Shown one piece after another: positions 1 through 8,388 of a stretch of 25,656 bases of DNA. Under the pieces are notes generated by a model. It searched no databases. It was given only the letters and a program-made list of their open reading frames with translations, and had not been told where the DNA came from. The DNA comes from a virus: positions 1 through 25,656 of the IMG/VR virus record IMGVR_UViG_3300010430_006862. The stretch is one strand, 5' to 3'. The translations under genes were made by a program, and so were the position numbers. How positions within the stretch are numbered: position 1 is the stretch's first letter; every line of letters begins with the position of its first letter.

Positions 1-291
1 TTATTCAGCGGATCGGCAGGCGTCAGAAATCATCTCTGCATATCGACGCCAAGGCGAAACACCTAAGCGGCCCATGTCGCGTCGCATCTCATTCAGGGCG
101 TATCTTTGATCGTTAGGCACTTCGTCTGTAACCCGAAGGTCTTTGGCGTTGTCCGCCTCTTGCTCCAGTGTAACCACTAACGCCCACACGCGGGCCATTT
201 CATCCGCACACTCGAATGGAACGCGGTTCTTGTTCTCTGCCCCGACAGGCAGGCCAGCACATAGCAGGGTGACAATCAAAGCGTATCGCAT
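1..291 (-). CDS. small exported protein of unknown function
   Basis: A 96-residue protein beginning with a clear signal peptide: a short Met-Arg-Tyr start, the hydrophobic run ALIVTLLCAGLPVGA, and a likely signal peptidase I site after VGA. The mature part is charged and mostly helical-looking, with two cysteines (in FECADE and near the C-terminus in DACRSAE) that could form a disulphide in the periplasm. I place the start at 291, not at the longer in-frame start at 336, because AGAGGA lies just upstream at the right spacing. It is transcribed away from the packaging genes and is the only leftward gene at this end, so it could be a lysogenic-conversion gene or part of a neighbouring unit. I do not recognise the family. 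Confidence 0.6.
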   Translation of the reverse strand: MRYALIVTLLCAGLPVGAENKNRVPFECADEMARVWALVVTLEQEADNAKDLRVTDEVPNDQRYALNEMRRDMGRLGVSPWRRYAEMISDACRSAE

Positions 292-368
292 GGGGAATCC
301 TCTATTGGCATTCCTGATACGTAAGCACAGCGACACAACATCGCCAACCCCAAGGGCCAGCGTAGACA

Positions 369-683
369 GTGACAGGATGGCGTGGGCAGCAAGGCACCAG
401 ACAAGAGCGCGGATACGGGGCAGACTGGCAGCGGGCGCGGGCGCAGGCCCTCAAGCGCGACAACTACCTTTGCCGACCATGCGTGAAGCAAGGCAGGATC
501 ACCGAAGCAAAGGCGGTAGATCACATCAAGCCCAAGTCCCAGGGCGGCACGAATGAGCAGTCAAACCTGCAATCCATTTGCGATGACTGCCACGCCACCA
601 AGACACAGGCGGAGGCGCTAGAGGCGCGAGGCATCAAGCCGAGGCCGGGTTACGATGCAGGCGGCAAGCCAGTATGGGACTAA
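369..683 (+). CDS. HNH endonuclease (packaging-associated)
   Basis: A 104-residue HNH nuclease. The core is plain: Asp51-His52 in AVDHIKPKSQGG, Asn66 in NEQSNLQSIC and His75 in CDDCHATKT make the His-Asn-His site, and two CxxC pairs (Cys35/Cys38 and Cys71/Cys74) would hold a structural zinc. The start is GTG at 369, because an in-frame stop at 363-365 excludes anything upstream and there is no suitable later Met. In HK97-like phages a small HNH protein encoded beside the terminase assists the large terminase in cutting DNA at cos; the position directly before the small terminase fits that role here. It is probably a packaging factor, not a homing endonuclease, though the sequence alone cannot prove this. 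Confidence 0.88.
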   Translation: MTGWRGQQGTRQERGYGADWQRARAQALKRDNYLCRPCVKQGRITEAKAVDHIKPKSQGGTNEQSNLQSICDDCHATKTQAEALEARGIKPRPGYDAGGKPVWD

Positions 684-774
684 CGGGGGGGTAGGTCAAA
701 GTTGATGACCTATTTGGGCAGAACCGGCGGCTTCCCATTCCTTCGTGCGCTAACACAGAAAAACGAGGTCCCAA
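684..774. other. candidate cos / terminase-recognition region
   Basis: The 91 bases between the HNH and small terminase genes hold a seven-G run (685-691) followed at once by an inverted repeat, TAGGTCA (692-698) and TGACCTA (706-712), around a 7-nt loop. In HK97-type phages with an HNH gene next to the terminase, cos usually lies in this interval. The repeat could be a terminase binding site or a simple mRNA hairpin. The cut position cannot be read from the sequence. Confidence 0.3.
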
Positions 775-1233
775 GTGGCAAAGAAACCCAGAATTGACAC
801 AACGGCGGGCGCTATTGAGGTTGCAAGGGCATCTCAAAAGCAGATCGAGCCGCCGTCGAATATGCCTCTTACGTTAGAAGACCTGCCATTCTTTTCCAGC
901 GTGATTGATGAGTTCGCGCGGTCGGAGTGGACAGCGCACCAGCTTGAGCTTGCGGCGATGCTGGCAAAAAAAATGCGGCTTCTGCGGGATGAGTTGGAAA
1001 CCCTTGAGGAAGAGGGTTTTTCCCTGATCACTGAAAAAGGGTCTCCCTGCCAAAATCCCCGTCTTGGCGGGGTTCGGATGCTGGATACCTCGATCATGGC
1101 CACGCGGCGCACCCTGTCGCTTCACGCGCGCGCGCAAGGCGGTGAGGCGCGAGACGTTGGCAAGCGGCGGTCGCAGGCGAAAGAGTTTGAGGCCGATCTT
1201 GATGGGGATGACCTGTTGGCGAGGCCAAATTGA
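775..1233 (+). CDS. terminase small subunit (P27-like)
   Basis: A 152-residue protein that should recognise phage DNA and recruit the large terminase. The middle has an acidic helical segment (RLLRDELETLEEEG), followed by the stretch typical of P27-family small terminases: KGSPCQNPRLGGVRMLD and then a helix with RRTLSLHA. The C-terminus is acidic and ends at the large subunit. The start is GTG at 775, with GAGGT at 765-769 as ribosome site. Its stop overlaps the TTG start of the large terminase by four bases (TTGA), so the two are probably translationally coupled and made in a fixed ratio. Confidence 0.85.
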   Translation: MAKKPRIDTTAGAIEVARASQKQIEPPSNMPLTLEDLPFFSSVIDEFARSEWTAHQLELAAMLAKKMRLLRDELETLEEEGFSLITEKGSPCQNPRLGGVRMLDTSIMATRRTLSLHARAQGGEARDVGKRRSQAKEFEADLDGDDLLARPN

Positions 1234-2801
1234 CCCGAGGCGAGAAGGTTATAGCCTTTATTGAGCGGTACTGCTTGACGCCGGAAGGCAAGCATGTCGG
1301 CAAGCCGCTCAAGTTGTTGGAGTTCCAGAAGCGGTTCATCTGCGATGTTTATGACAACCCCGAAGGGACGGGGCGGGCATACTTAAGTATCGCCAGAAAG
1401 AATGGGAAAAGTGCGATAATTGCCGCAATCGCGCTGGCGCACATCGTCGGGCCGGAGGCGAGGCAGAACAGCCAGATCATCAGCGGGGCGCGGTCCCGCG
1501 AACAAGCATCCTTGGTCTTTAAGCTGATGCAAAAGATGATCGGCCTTTCGCCTGAATTGCGGTCAAAGAAAATCACGCGGATCACGCCTTCGCAAAAGAT
1601 GATCACGGGCGTTCAAATGAACGTCGAATACCGGGCTATTTCGGCGGAAGCGGGAACGGCACATGGACTTTCCCCAGTGTTGGCGATCTTGGATGAGGTG
1701 GGGCAGATCAAAGGCCCGACTGATGATTTCGTCGAGGCGATCACGACTTCGCAGGGCGCTCACGACAACCCGCTCTTGATTGCGATTTCTACGCAGGCAC
1801 CAACGGACAATGACCTGTTTTCGCGCTGGCTGGATGATGCGGAGAGCAGCCAAAGCCCGCGCATTGTAAGTCACGTCTACAGCGCACCGGAGGACTGCGA
1901 CCTACTGGACCGCGAAGCGTGGAAAGCGGCGAACCCAGCAATGGGAGAGTTTCGGTCGGTTTCCGATCTTGAGGATATGGCGGCAACGGCAGATCGGTTG
2001 CCTTCCGAGGAAAATAGCTTCCGCTGGCTGTACTTGAACCAGAGGATTGAGGCGACAGCGCCGTTTATCAGTAAGAAGCTCTGGGACACATGCGCGGGGC
2101 AGCTATTGCCACTTGAAGATGGCGCAACGCTATATGCGGGGCTTGACCTCTCTGAGGTGAACGACCTTACCGCCTTTGTGGCGGTGACACCCGTAACAGA
2201 TGAACTATTAGCCCCGGTCGAAACAGCGTGGCACGTCCACCCGACATTCTGGCTTCCCGGTGTCGGGCTTCGGGAAAAGGCTAAGGCTGATCGGGTTCCG
2301 TATGACCTTTGGCAGAAGCAAGGGTTTCTTGAGGCAACGCCCGGATCGACTGTTGATTATGAATTTGTCGCGGCGTTCCTGTTCGAAGCATCGCAGCGAT
2401 ACGACATTCGCAAAATCGCCTTTGACCGTTGGAACTTTCGGCACCTTCGGCCTTGGTTGTTGAAGGCTGGGTTCACCGAAGAACAGGTTGACGGTGATAG
2501 CGCGATATTTGAGCCGATGGGACAGGGCTATCAAAGCATGTCTCCGGCGCTCCGGGATTTGGAAAGCGCTTTTCTGAATGGGTCGATTGTTCATGGCGAT
2601 CATCCCGTTTTGGAAAGCTGTGCACGAAACGCAGTGGTTGACCGCGATCCAGCGGGAAACCGTAAGCTGGCGAAGAACAAGAGCAGGGGCCGTATTGACG
2701 GCATGGTTGCGCTGGCAATGGCTATGAGTGTTGCCGGGACGTGGGAAGCTGGCGGCGGCGGTCCTTCTGTTTACCAAACGCGCGGCGTTCTGACCCTATG
2801 A
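1230..2801 (+). CDS. terminase large subunit (ATPase and nuclease)
   Basis: The 523-residue packaging motor. The ATPase half has a Walker A variant ARKNGKS (residues 55-61) and a Walker B LAILDE (151-156) ending in the catalytic Glu. The C-terminal RNase H-like nuclease half shows its acidic residues in GLDLSEVND (about 306), AFDRWN (about 399) and RIDGMVALAMA (about 490). Length and motif order match the Terminase_1 (YmfN/HK97-type) family. The start is TTG at 1230, inside the stop of the small subunit. It should dock on the portal, translocate DNA into the prohead and cut it, with help from the HNH protein. Confidence 0.95.
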   Translation: MTRGEKVIAFIERYCLTPEGKHVGKPLKLLEFQKRFICDVYDNPEGTGRAYLSIARKNGKSAIIAAIALAHIVGPEARQNSQIISGARSREQASLVFKLMQKMIGLSPELRSKKITRITPSQKMITGVQMNVEYRAISAEAGTAHGLSPVLAILDEVGQIKGPTDDFVEAITTSQGAHDNPLLIAISTQAPTDNDLFSRWLDDAESSQSPRIVSHVYSAPEDCDLLDREAWKAANPAMGEFRSVSDLEDMAATADRLPSEENSFRWLYLNQRIEATAPFISKKLWDTCAGQLLPLEDGATLYAGLDLSEVNDLTAFVAVTPVTDELLAPVETAWHVHPTFWLPGVGLREKAKADRVPYDLWQKQGFLEATPGSTVDYEFVAAFLFEASQRYDIRKIAFDRWNFRHLRPWLLKAGFTEEQVDGDSAIFEPMGQGYQSMSPALRDLESAFLNGSIVHGDHPVLESCARNAVVDRDPAGNRKLAKNKSRGRIDGMVALAMAMSVAGTWEAGGGGPSVYQTRGVLTL

Positions 2802-2811
2802 AGGGGACTAC

Positions 2812-4065
2812 ATGGGAATTTTAGGTTGGCTGCGAGGCCCACGGGCGGCTGTCCAATCTGCGGGCGGCGGTGACGTAATCACCACGTCTGATGAGTTGGC
2901 GACGGCTATTCGCGCGGCGTCTATGGGGTCAGCGTCTGGCATGGTTGTCACGCCTGACACGGCGATGCGGGTTGCGGCGGTTTATGCGTGTGTCAGGCTT
3001 ATTTCTGGTGCGGTGGCAAACCTTCCTTTGCACGTAAAGCGCCGTGTGGATGCGGTAACGCGGGAAGACCTATCGAGCAGCGAAATTTGGTCTGTCCTGC
3101 GCCGGAAGCCGAACGGCTGGCAAACGCCGTCGCAGTTCAAGCGGATGATGCAGGCGCACATTCTGCTTCGCGGTAATGCTTATGCGCAGATTGTCCGGTC
3201 GCGCGGTAAGGTTTTGGCTTTGAACCCGCTGAATCCAGACCGGATGGAGGTCACGCAAACCGACGCGCTGGAACTGGCCTACGAATACACGCGGCGCGAC
3301 GGTCGGAAGGTCAAGATGCAGGCGAATGAGGTCATGCACCTTGTTGGGCTGACACTGGATGGCGTGACGGGCGTTTCTGCGATTACCTACGCCCGTGAGA
3401 CCATTGGCCTAAGTCTTGCCCAAGAACACCACGGCGCGACAACGTTCAAAAATGGGGCGCGTCCAAGTTCTGTTCTAAGCCACCCCGGCAAGTTAGGCCC
3501 CGAAGGAATGGAAAACTTGCGGGCAAGCCTGAATGCTTACCGCTCTGGTGGGGAAAAAGAAGGTCAGGCGCTTATCCTTGAGGAAGGAATGAGCGTCGAT
3601 CAAATGTCGATGACGGCAGAAGACGCGCAATGGATTGAAGGCCGCGAGTTTTCGCGGACTGACATTGCGATGTTCTTTGGCGTTCCGCCGCACATGATCG
3701 GGGACACCAAGAAAAGCACAAGCTGGGGTAGCGGGATTGAACAGCAATCCATCGGATTTGTGACCTACACGCTGGAAGACCACCTGACGACTTGGGAAGA
3801 GACGATCAACCGCGACCTTATCGCAGAAGAAGACGTTTACGCCCGCTTTAACCGTCGCGCCCTTGTTCGCGGCGACATCAAAACCCGTTGGGAAGCTTAT
3901 GTGAAGGCGATGCAGTGGGGTGTCTACAGCCCCGATGATGTTCGCGCCTTGGAAGACGAGAACCCGCGCCCAGATGGCGGCGGCGGCGTTTACTACGACC
4001 CACCGAACACGGCGGGCGGGCAGGAAGGAGAGGCCGATGAGCCTGAAGACACTCCCCAAGATTAA
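2812..4065 (+). CDS. portal protein (HK97 family)
   Basis: The 417-residue portal, which forms the dodecameric DNA channel at one capsid vertex. Family hallmarks include AVYACVRLISGAVANLPLHV (about 64-83), the stem/wing segment LLRGNAYAQIV followed by LNPLNPDRMEV, and a C-terminal clip/crown region with the GVPPHMIGD motif. The C-terminus is Gly/Pro/Asp/Glu-rich and probably flexible. The ATG at 2812 follows GAAGGGGA ten bases downstream of the terminase stop. Its 3' end overlaps the protease gene by 29 bases, so the protease ribosome site is embedded in the portal coding sequence. Confidence 0.95.
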   Translation: MGILGWLRGPRAAVQSAGGGDVITTSDELATAIRAASMGSASGMVVTPDTAMRVAAVYACVRLISGAVANLPLHVKRRVDAVTREDLSSSEIWSVLRRKPNGWQTPSQFKRMMQAHILLRGNAYAQIVRSRGKVLALNPLNPDRMEVTQTDALELAYEYTRRDGRKVKMQANEVMHLVGLTLDGVTGVSAITYARETIGLSLAQEHHGATTFKNGARPSSVLSHPGKLGPEGMENLRASLNAYRSGGEKEGQALILEEGMSVDQMSMTAEDAQWIEGREFSRTDIAMFFGVPPHMIGDTKKSTSWGSGIEQQSIGFVTYTLEDHLTTWEETINRDLIAEEDVYARFNRRALVRGDIKTRWEAYVKAMQWGVYSPDDVRALEDENPRPDGGGGVYYDPPNTAGGQEGEADEPEDTPQD

Positions 4066-4870
4066 GGGCCTACAGGAGCCGCAGGGTTATTCGTGGGACG
4101 TTCCGTCTGACGCTTTGGCGCGGTGGTCTGAGACGGTCGCGGCTGCACCCGAAAGAGCCAACACGATCACGATTTACGACGCCATTGGCGAAGATCCTTG
4201 GGATGGGTCTGGCTTTACAGCAAAGCGGATGAATGCGGCGCTGCGGTCCATTGGCCCGAAAGATGTAACGGTGATGATCAACAGCCCCGGCGGATCGGTC
4301 TTCGAGGGCTTCGCGATTTACAACGAATTGGCCGCACACCCCGCAAAAGTAACGGTCGAGGTCATGGGTATTGCGGCAAGTGCGGCGGCATACATCACGA
4401 TGGCCGGGGATGAGGTCAAGATGGGCCTAGGGACGTTCATCATGGTCCACAACGCCTGGGGTGGCGTGATCGGAAATCGCAACGATTTGGCGGAAGCAAT
4501 CACGGTCTTGGAGCGGATCGACAATGCGCAAATCGACATTTTCGAGGCGCGAACCGGGTTGAAGCGCGAAGAAATAGAAGCCCTGATGAATGCCGAAACC
4601 TTCCTGACGGCCCGTGATGCAGTTGAAAAGGGTTTCGCTGACGATGTGTTCAACGTGCCGGATGCGGAGCCGATGGCCAAGGCCCGCCCCGACATTGCGG
4701 CTAAAAACAAACTGGATGCGCTACTTGCGCAATCTGGCGTCCCGCGCTCTGAGCGCCGCCGGATGCTCAAGGAAGCGACGGGGGGCAAGCAGGACGCTGC
4801 CCCAACGGCTAAGCATGACGCTGGCCTTCATGAAGCCCTGAGCGGGCTTATCGCAACTCTGCGTACATAG
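4037..4870 (+). CDS. ClpP-like prohead maturation protease
   Basis: A 277-residue serine protease of the ClpP fold. The core reads INSPGGSVFEGFAIYN (81-96), then GIAAS with nucleophile Ser115, and IMVHNAWGG with His138; Asp194 in TARDAVEKGFADD is the likely third triad member. It should remove the scaffolding-like N-terminal delta domain of the capsid protein after prohead assembly. A longer in-frame start exists at 3920, but ATG at 4037 follows the strong ribosome site GGAAGGAG and gives the usual N-terminus. The region after about residue 210 is Ala/Lys-rich and likely serves as a scaffold tail or self-cleavage segment. Confidence 0.92.
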   Translation: MSLKTLPKIKGLQEPQGYSWDVPSDALARWSETVAAAPERANTITIYDAIGEDPWDGSGFTAKRMNAALRSIGPKDVTVMINSPGGSVFEGFAIYNELAAHPAKVTVEVMGIAASAAAYITMAGDEVKMGLGTFIMVHNAWGGVIGNRNDLAEAITVLERIDNAQIDIFEARTGLKREEIEALMNAETFLTARDAVEKGFADDVFNVPDAEPMAKARPDIAAKNKLDALLAQSGVPRSERRRMLKEATGGKQDAAPTAKHDAGLHEALSGLIATLRT

Positions 4871-4879
4871 GAGGTCACA

Positions 4880-6157
4880 ATGACCCACGTAGACCACGCC
4901 CGCTTTCGCGGGCTTTCTGGCGTTCGCGCCGACGCTTCCGATCCGAAGGCGCTGATCGGTGAACTCAACAAGGCTTGGGAAGCGTTCAAAGCCGACCACA
5001 CCAAGGAAATCTCGGACATCAAGGCCGGACTGGCTGATGTTGTGCAGACCGAAAAGGTTGACCGTATCAACGCGGACATTACCGAACTCGGCAAGCAACT
5101 GGACGAGGCGAACAAGGCCATTTCCGCGCTGAAAGTCGGCGGTTCCGGCGGTGACAATGACCCGGCGGTTTCGGATCATGCTGCGGCTTTCAATGCATGG
5201 TTCCGCAAGGGTGATCGCGCGATTGACGCTGACCTTCGCGACCTTGAAGTGAAAGCGGCTCTGACCACGGACAAAGACGATGACGGCGGCTATCTGGTCC
5301 CCGAAGAAATGTCCAACACCATCGACCGCGTTGTCGGCACGGTTTCGATTATGCGCGAAATGGCCACGGTCATGCAGATCGGCACCGACACCTACAAGAA
5401 GCTGGTGAACCAAGGCGGCACCGGATCGGGCTGGGTTGGGGAACGCGAGGAGCGCCCCGAAACCGCAACGCCGACGCTGCGCGAACTCGTTTTCAACGCT
5501 CAAGAGTTGTACGCCAACCCGGCGACGACGCAGCGCGCGCTTGATGATGCGCGTTTGGACATCGCTTCTTGGCTGGCAAACGAGGTTTCGATTGAGTTTG
5601 CGGAGCAAGAGGGTGCGGCCTTCGTTTCGGGTGACGGCGTGAACAAGCCGCGCGGCATCCTTGGTTACGATACCGTGGCCAATGCTTCGTACACTTGGGG
5701 CAAGGTTGGCTTCGCCAAGACTGGTGTTGCCGCTGCGCTGACGGACGGTTCGAACAACGGTTCGGATGCGATGATCAGCCTGTACTATGCGCTGAAACAG
5801 CAGTACCGGAACGGCGCTTCTTTCCTGATGTCCGACGCGACGATGGAAACCGTGCGGAAGTTCAAGGATGGTGACGGCACTTACCTGTGGTCCCCGGCGA
5901 CCGCTGGTGGTGAGGTTCCGACCTTCCTTGGCAAGCCTGTTCGAACCGACGACAATATGGACGCAGTTGCGGCCAACGCTTTCCCGATTGCGTTCGGCAA
6001 CTTCCAGCGGGCGTATCTGATTGTTGACCGCTTCGGCACCCGCGTTCTGCGCGACCCGTTCACCAACAAGCCCTACGTGCACTTCTACACGACCAAGCGC
6101 GTAGGTGGCGGAATCCAGAACTTTGAAGCCCTGAAGCTACTCAAGGTTGCAAGCTAA
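4880..6157 (+). CDS. major capsid protein (HK97 fold)
   Basis: The 425-residue HK97-fold capsid subunit. Residues about 24-85 form a charged, heptad-like coiled coil, the delta domain that works as built-in scaffold. A Gly/Asp linker and the segment DLEVKAALTTDKDDDGGYLVP (about 121-141) mark the junction to the mature capsid domain, and the protease probably cuts in this area. The rest has the usual E-loop and A-domain character, ending KRVGGGIQNFEALKLLKV. A perfect ribosome site, AGGAGGT, precedes ATG 4880, as expected for the most abundant virion protein. A stem-loop follows the stop. Confidence 0.95.
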   Translation: MTHVDHARFRGLSGVRADASDPKALIGELNKAWEAFKADHTKEISDIKAGLADVVQTEKVDRINADITELGKQLDEANKAISALKVGGSGGDNDPAVSDHAAAFNAWFRKGDRAIDADLRDLEVKAALTTDKDDDGGYLVPEEMSNTIDRVVGTVSIMREMATVMQIGTDTYKKLVNQGGTGSGWVGEREERPETATPTLRELVFNAQELYANPATTQRALDDARLDIASWLANEVSIEFAEQEGAAFVSGDGVNKPRGILGYDTVANASYTWGKVGFAKTGVAAALTDGSNNGSDAMISLYYALKQQYRNGASFLMSDATMETVRKFKDGDGTYLWSPATAGGEVPTFLGKPVRTDDNMDAVAANAFPIAFGNFQRAYLIVDRFGTRVLRDPFTNKPYVHFYTTKRVGGGIQNFEALKLLKVAS

Positions 6158-6160
6158 TCC

Positions 6161-6185
6161 GGTGGGGCGGTGAAAGCCGCCCACC
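6161..6185 (+). promoter_or_regulatory. stem-loop after the major capsid gene
   Basis: GGTGGGGCGG pairs with CCGCCCACC (one bulged G) around a TGAAAG loop, three bases after the capsid stop. There is no U-run, so it is not a standard intrinsic terminator. It is more likely an mRNA 3'-end stabiliser or processing site that helps keep capsid mRNA abundant. Its core, 6165-6182, recurs exactly at 8882-8899. Confidence 0.55.
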
Positions 6186-6209
6186 ATCACCTTATGAAAG
6201 GATGATCCG

Positions 6210-6596
6210 ATGAAGGACATTTATTCTGATCTGGGCATTGTCCAAGACATGGCCCCGGCGGTTCAATCCGCCACTGTGACTGGCTCTGCAATCGACCTGC
6301 AAGGCTTCAATTCGGCGCTTGTCGTGATTAACACGGGCGCGATTGTCAGTTCTGGTGACTTCACCACGAAACTGCAAGAAAGCGACACGACGACCTCGGG
6401 CGATTTCACGGATGTTGCCGCTGCGGACCTGATCGGTTCGTTCCCGGCAAGTCTTGAAGCCGCCAGCGCGTACAAGGTTGGCTATCGCGGCACCAAGCGC
6501 TATCTACGCACGGTTACGACCAAGAACAGCGGCACTTCGATTGCTGCGGGTATCGTGGTCATCAAAGGCCACGCGGACGACGCTCCGGTCGCTTAA
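6210..6596 (+). CDS. small head protein, possibly decoration protein
   Basis: A 128-residue protein, Thr/Ser/Ala-rich and predicted mostly beta, with alternating hydrophobic stretches such as SALVVINTGAIVSSGDF and AAGIVVIKGHAD. There is no signal peptide or membrane segment. ATG 6210 follows GAAAGGATGA. It sits between the capsid and connector genes, where head decoration or stabilising proteins are often found. The position and beta-rich composition suggest a capsid-surface protein, but I recognise no specific family motif. Confidence 0.6.
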   Translation: MKDIYSDLGIVQDMAPAVQSATVTGSAIDLQGFNSALVVINTGAIVSSGDFTTKLQESDTTTSGDFTDVAAADLIGSFPASLEAASAYKVGYRGTKRYLRTVTTKNSGTSIAAGIVVIKGHADDAPVA

Positions 6597-6597
6597 C

Positions 6598-7173
6598 ATG
6601 ATGCATCGCCCTGTTCTTTCAGTCGCGCCTGCTGCGGAACCGATCACCCTAGCCGAAGCCAAGGCCCATCTGCGCGTTGATCACGACGACGAAGACACCT
6701 TGATCGCGGCTCTGGTTTCGGCGTCTGTGGCGCATCTGGACGGCTGGACGGGCATTCTAGGGCGGTGCGTCATTACGCAAACATGGGTTCAGGCGTTCGA
6801 TGCTTTTTCGTATCGCCTGCGCCTGCCTTTTCCTGACGTTTCCGAAGTCGTCGTGACCTACACGGACGACGATGACCAAGAGCAAACGGTAAGTGCAACG
6901 GACTACACGCTGCTGGAAGACTATTTCGGATCGTATGTCGAGTTTGACAGCGGCTTTTCCCGCCCTTCTGTGGGGCCTGACAGCGCGGGTGTGGTTGTCA
7001 CGCTAACAGCGGGCTACGGCGATGCTGATGCGGTTCCTGCGGCCCTGAAAGCGGCCATGTTGCTGCACATCGGGACGCTTTACGAATACCGCGAAACGCT
7101 TGCGCCAGGTGATGTGAGAACGTCACTGGCATACGAGGCGCTGATTGCGCCATATCGCCGGGTGGGTGTCTGA
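6598..7173 (+). CDS. head-tail connector (phiE125 gp8 / gp6-like)
   Basis: A 191-residue connector that should form the ring bound under the portal. The N-terminus LAEAKAHLRVDHDDEDTLIA and the following helix (ALVSASVAHLDGWTG) are typical of the phiE125 gp8/gp6-like family; the protein ends with helices around AALKAAMLLHIGTLYEYRE. Two adjacent ATGs occur at 6598 and 6601, directly after the previous stop, without a good ribosome site; re-initiation by terminating ribosomes is likely. A longer upstream start at 6454 is rejected because it lies entirely inside the preceding gene in another frame. Confidence 0.85.
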   Translation: MMHRPVLSVAPAAEPITLAEAKAHLRVDHDDEDTLIAALVSASVAHLDGWTGILGRCVITQTWVQAFDAFSYRLRLPFPDVSEVVVTYTDDDDQEQTVSATDYTLLEDYFGSYVEFDSGFSRPSVGPDSAGVVVTLTAGYGDADAVPAALKAAMLLHIGTLYEYRETLAPGDVRTSLAYEALIAPYRRVGV

Positions 7174-7550
7174 TGACATCCGGCAAATTCCGCGAAAAGA
7201 TCACGTTCCAACGGCGCGGCTCTGACGGTCAAACCACGCCAAGCGACGCGACAGATGAGTTCGGCAACCCCATTGACGACTACGGCAATTCCGAGGGCGA
7301 GTTTGAAGACTTCCTGACGGTCTGGGGTGATGTAATGGAGCGCCTTGGTGGCGAGAAGGTCCGCGCGGGGCTGGTGCAGTCTGAGCAGCTTGCGACGATC
7401 CGGGTGCGGCGTTCTACGGCGACCTTGGGCATCACCGAAGCCGACCGGATTATCGCGCGCGGCCAGCCGTGGAACATTCGCAGCATTGCGGAAGTCGGGA
7501 ATGCCAAGAGAACGCTGGATTTCCTGTGTGAAGGCGGGGTTGCGACGTGA
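7173..7550 (+). CDS. phage head closure protein
   Basis: A 125-residue head closure (head-tail joining, SPP1 gp16-like) protein. It begins SGKFREKITFQRRG, the first beta strand typical of the family, and continues with FLTVWGDVMERLGGEK, a strand with IRVRRSTATLGITEADRI and a closing GQPWNIRSIAEVG motif. It would seal the neck below the connector and dock the tail. Its ATG shares one base with the preceding TGA (TGATG), and its own stop overlaps the next gene's GTG. Confidence 0.85.
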   Translation: MTSGKFREKITFQRRGSDGQTTPSDATDEFGNPIDDYGNSEGEFEDFLTVWGDVMERLGGEKVRAGLVQSEQLATIRVRRSTATLGITEADRIIARGQPWNIRSIAEVGNAKRTLDFLCEGGVAT

Positions 7551-7885
7551 AGAAAACTGGCTTCGACAAGACCCGCAACATGCTGAACAAGATAACGCCG
7601 GAAATCGAGGCGAAGTTTGAAACGGCGAACCGCCAGAACGCCGAAGACATTGTTGACGTGGCCAAGGTTCTGATCCCCGAGAAATCAGGCAAGAGCCGCA
7701 ACGCGATCAAGAACATGGACAGCGGCGACGGCGGGCAGTTGATCGACTTCGGGCCGAAATCGAAGGTCATCGAAGGCGAACGTGGTCCGCGCCCCTTTGT
7801 GAACCCGGCGCTACAGGCGACGAAACGAAAGCGGCGGCTGCGGTCGCGCAAGGCCGTGCGTGACGCGGTGAAGGCGGTGACGTAA
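7547..7885 (+). CDS. HK97 gp10-like neck/tail-joining protein
   Basis: A 112-residue basic protein of the HK97 gp10 type. Visible markers are the N-terminal helix ITPEIEAKFETANRQNAEDIVDVAKVLIPEKSG (quoted loosely by its start at about residue 13), the SGKSRNAIKN segment, and the later PFVNPALQAT motif with a Lys/Arg-rich C-terminal helix. The family forms part of the neck or tail completion complex. The start is GTG at 7547, overlapping the previous stop by four bases (GTGA), which indicates coupled translation. Confidence 0.82.
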   Translation: MKKTGFDKTRNMLNKITPEIEAKFETANRQNAEDIVDVAKVLIPEKSGKSRNAIKNMDSGDGGQLIDFGPKSKVIEGERGPRPFVNPALQATKRKRRLRSRKAVRDAVKAVT

Positions 7886-8295
7886 TGCCTGACGGATACG
7901 CGGTCGAACTACAGAAAGCCCTTGTTGCCGCTCTACGTGACGACAGCGGCGTGACGGGCAGGGTCTCAACCCGGATTTACGACCATGTGCCGCAAGGTGT
8001 CACGCGGCCATATTTGCAGATCGGCGGCATTATCCCGCGCCCGCTTCGGACGGACGGAAAAGCCGCCGCATCCATGACATTCGGCATCGAAGCGCACTCT
8101 CGGCCCGTCAAGTCGGGCCGGGTCGAGGCGACACGGTGCATAGAGGCGGTTGTTGCGGCGCTGGACGAAGTGCCGATGACCGTAACCGGATTTACCCCTG
8201 TATTGGTCCAATGGCTGACGCAGGACGTGACAAAGGACGATGACGGCGAAAGCTACACTGCGATTGCTGTCTTTCAGGTGATCCTAGACGGATAG
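7885..8295 (+). CDS. tail terminator / completion protein (DUF3168)
   Basis: A 136-residue DUF3168-type protein. It shows the family pattern: an N-terminal helix (AVELQKALVAALRDD), the strand TRIYDHVPQGVTRPYLQIGG, then HSRPVKSGRVEATRC with a helix and a C-terminal strand YTAIAVFQVIL. Members cap the tail tube at its head-proximal end and set the joining surface. The ATG overlaps the previous TAA (TAATG). It is the last gene of the tightly coupled head-neck block; a 93-bp gap follows. Confidence 0.83.
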   Translation: MPDGYAVELQKALVAALRDDSGVTGRVSTRIYDHVPQGVTRPYLQIGGIIPRPLRTDGKAAASMTFGIEAHSRPVKSGRVEATRCIEAVVAALDEVPMTVTGFTPVLVQWLTQDVTKDDDGESYTAIAVFQVILDG

Positions 8296-8309
8296 GGGTT
8301 CGCCCCTTT
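8294..8309 (+). terminator. weak UUCG stem-loop after the neck genes
   Basis: AGGGG, a UUCG tetraloop, CCCCT and a short U-tract (TTT) lie directly at the end of the tail terminator gene. The stem has only five base pairs and the U-tract is short, so it would be a partial terminator or a processing hairpin between head-neck and tail genes. A second small hairpin, CGCTG-TGA-CAGCG, occurs nearby at about 8349-8361. Confidence 0.35.
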
Positions 8310-8388
8310 GCCCATATCCCGTGCCTTGGGCAAGCACTGGACTGACCCGCTGTGACAGCGCGTCTATCCCATAGAAGGAAGCCCACCC

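Noticed and set aside
2208-2777. A 189-codon minus-strand frame inside the large terminase
   Set aside because: Shadow of the terminase nuclease domain, which keeps its catalytic residues in the forward frame.
4721-6082. A 453-codon open frame on the minus strand, opposite protease and capsid
   Set aside because: It mirrors the capsid and protease genes, which have clear family features; the product has no recognisable domain, no ribosome site was found, and such antisense frames arise from GC-rich codon use.
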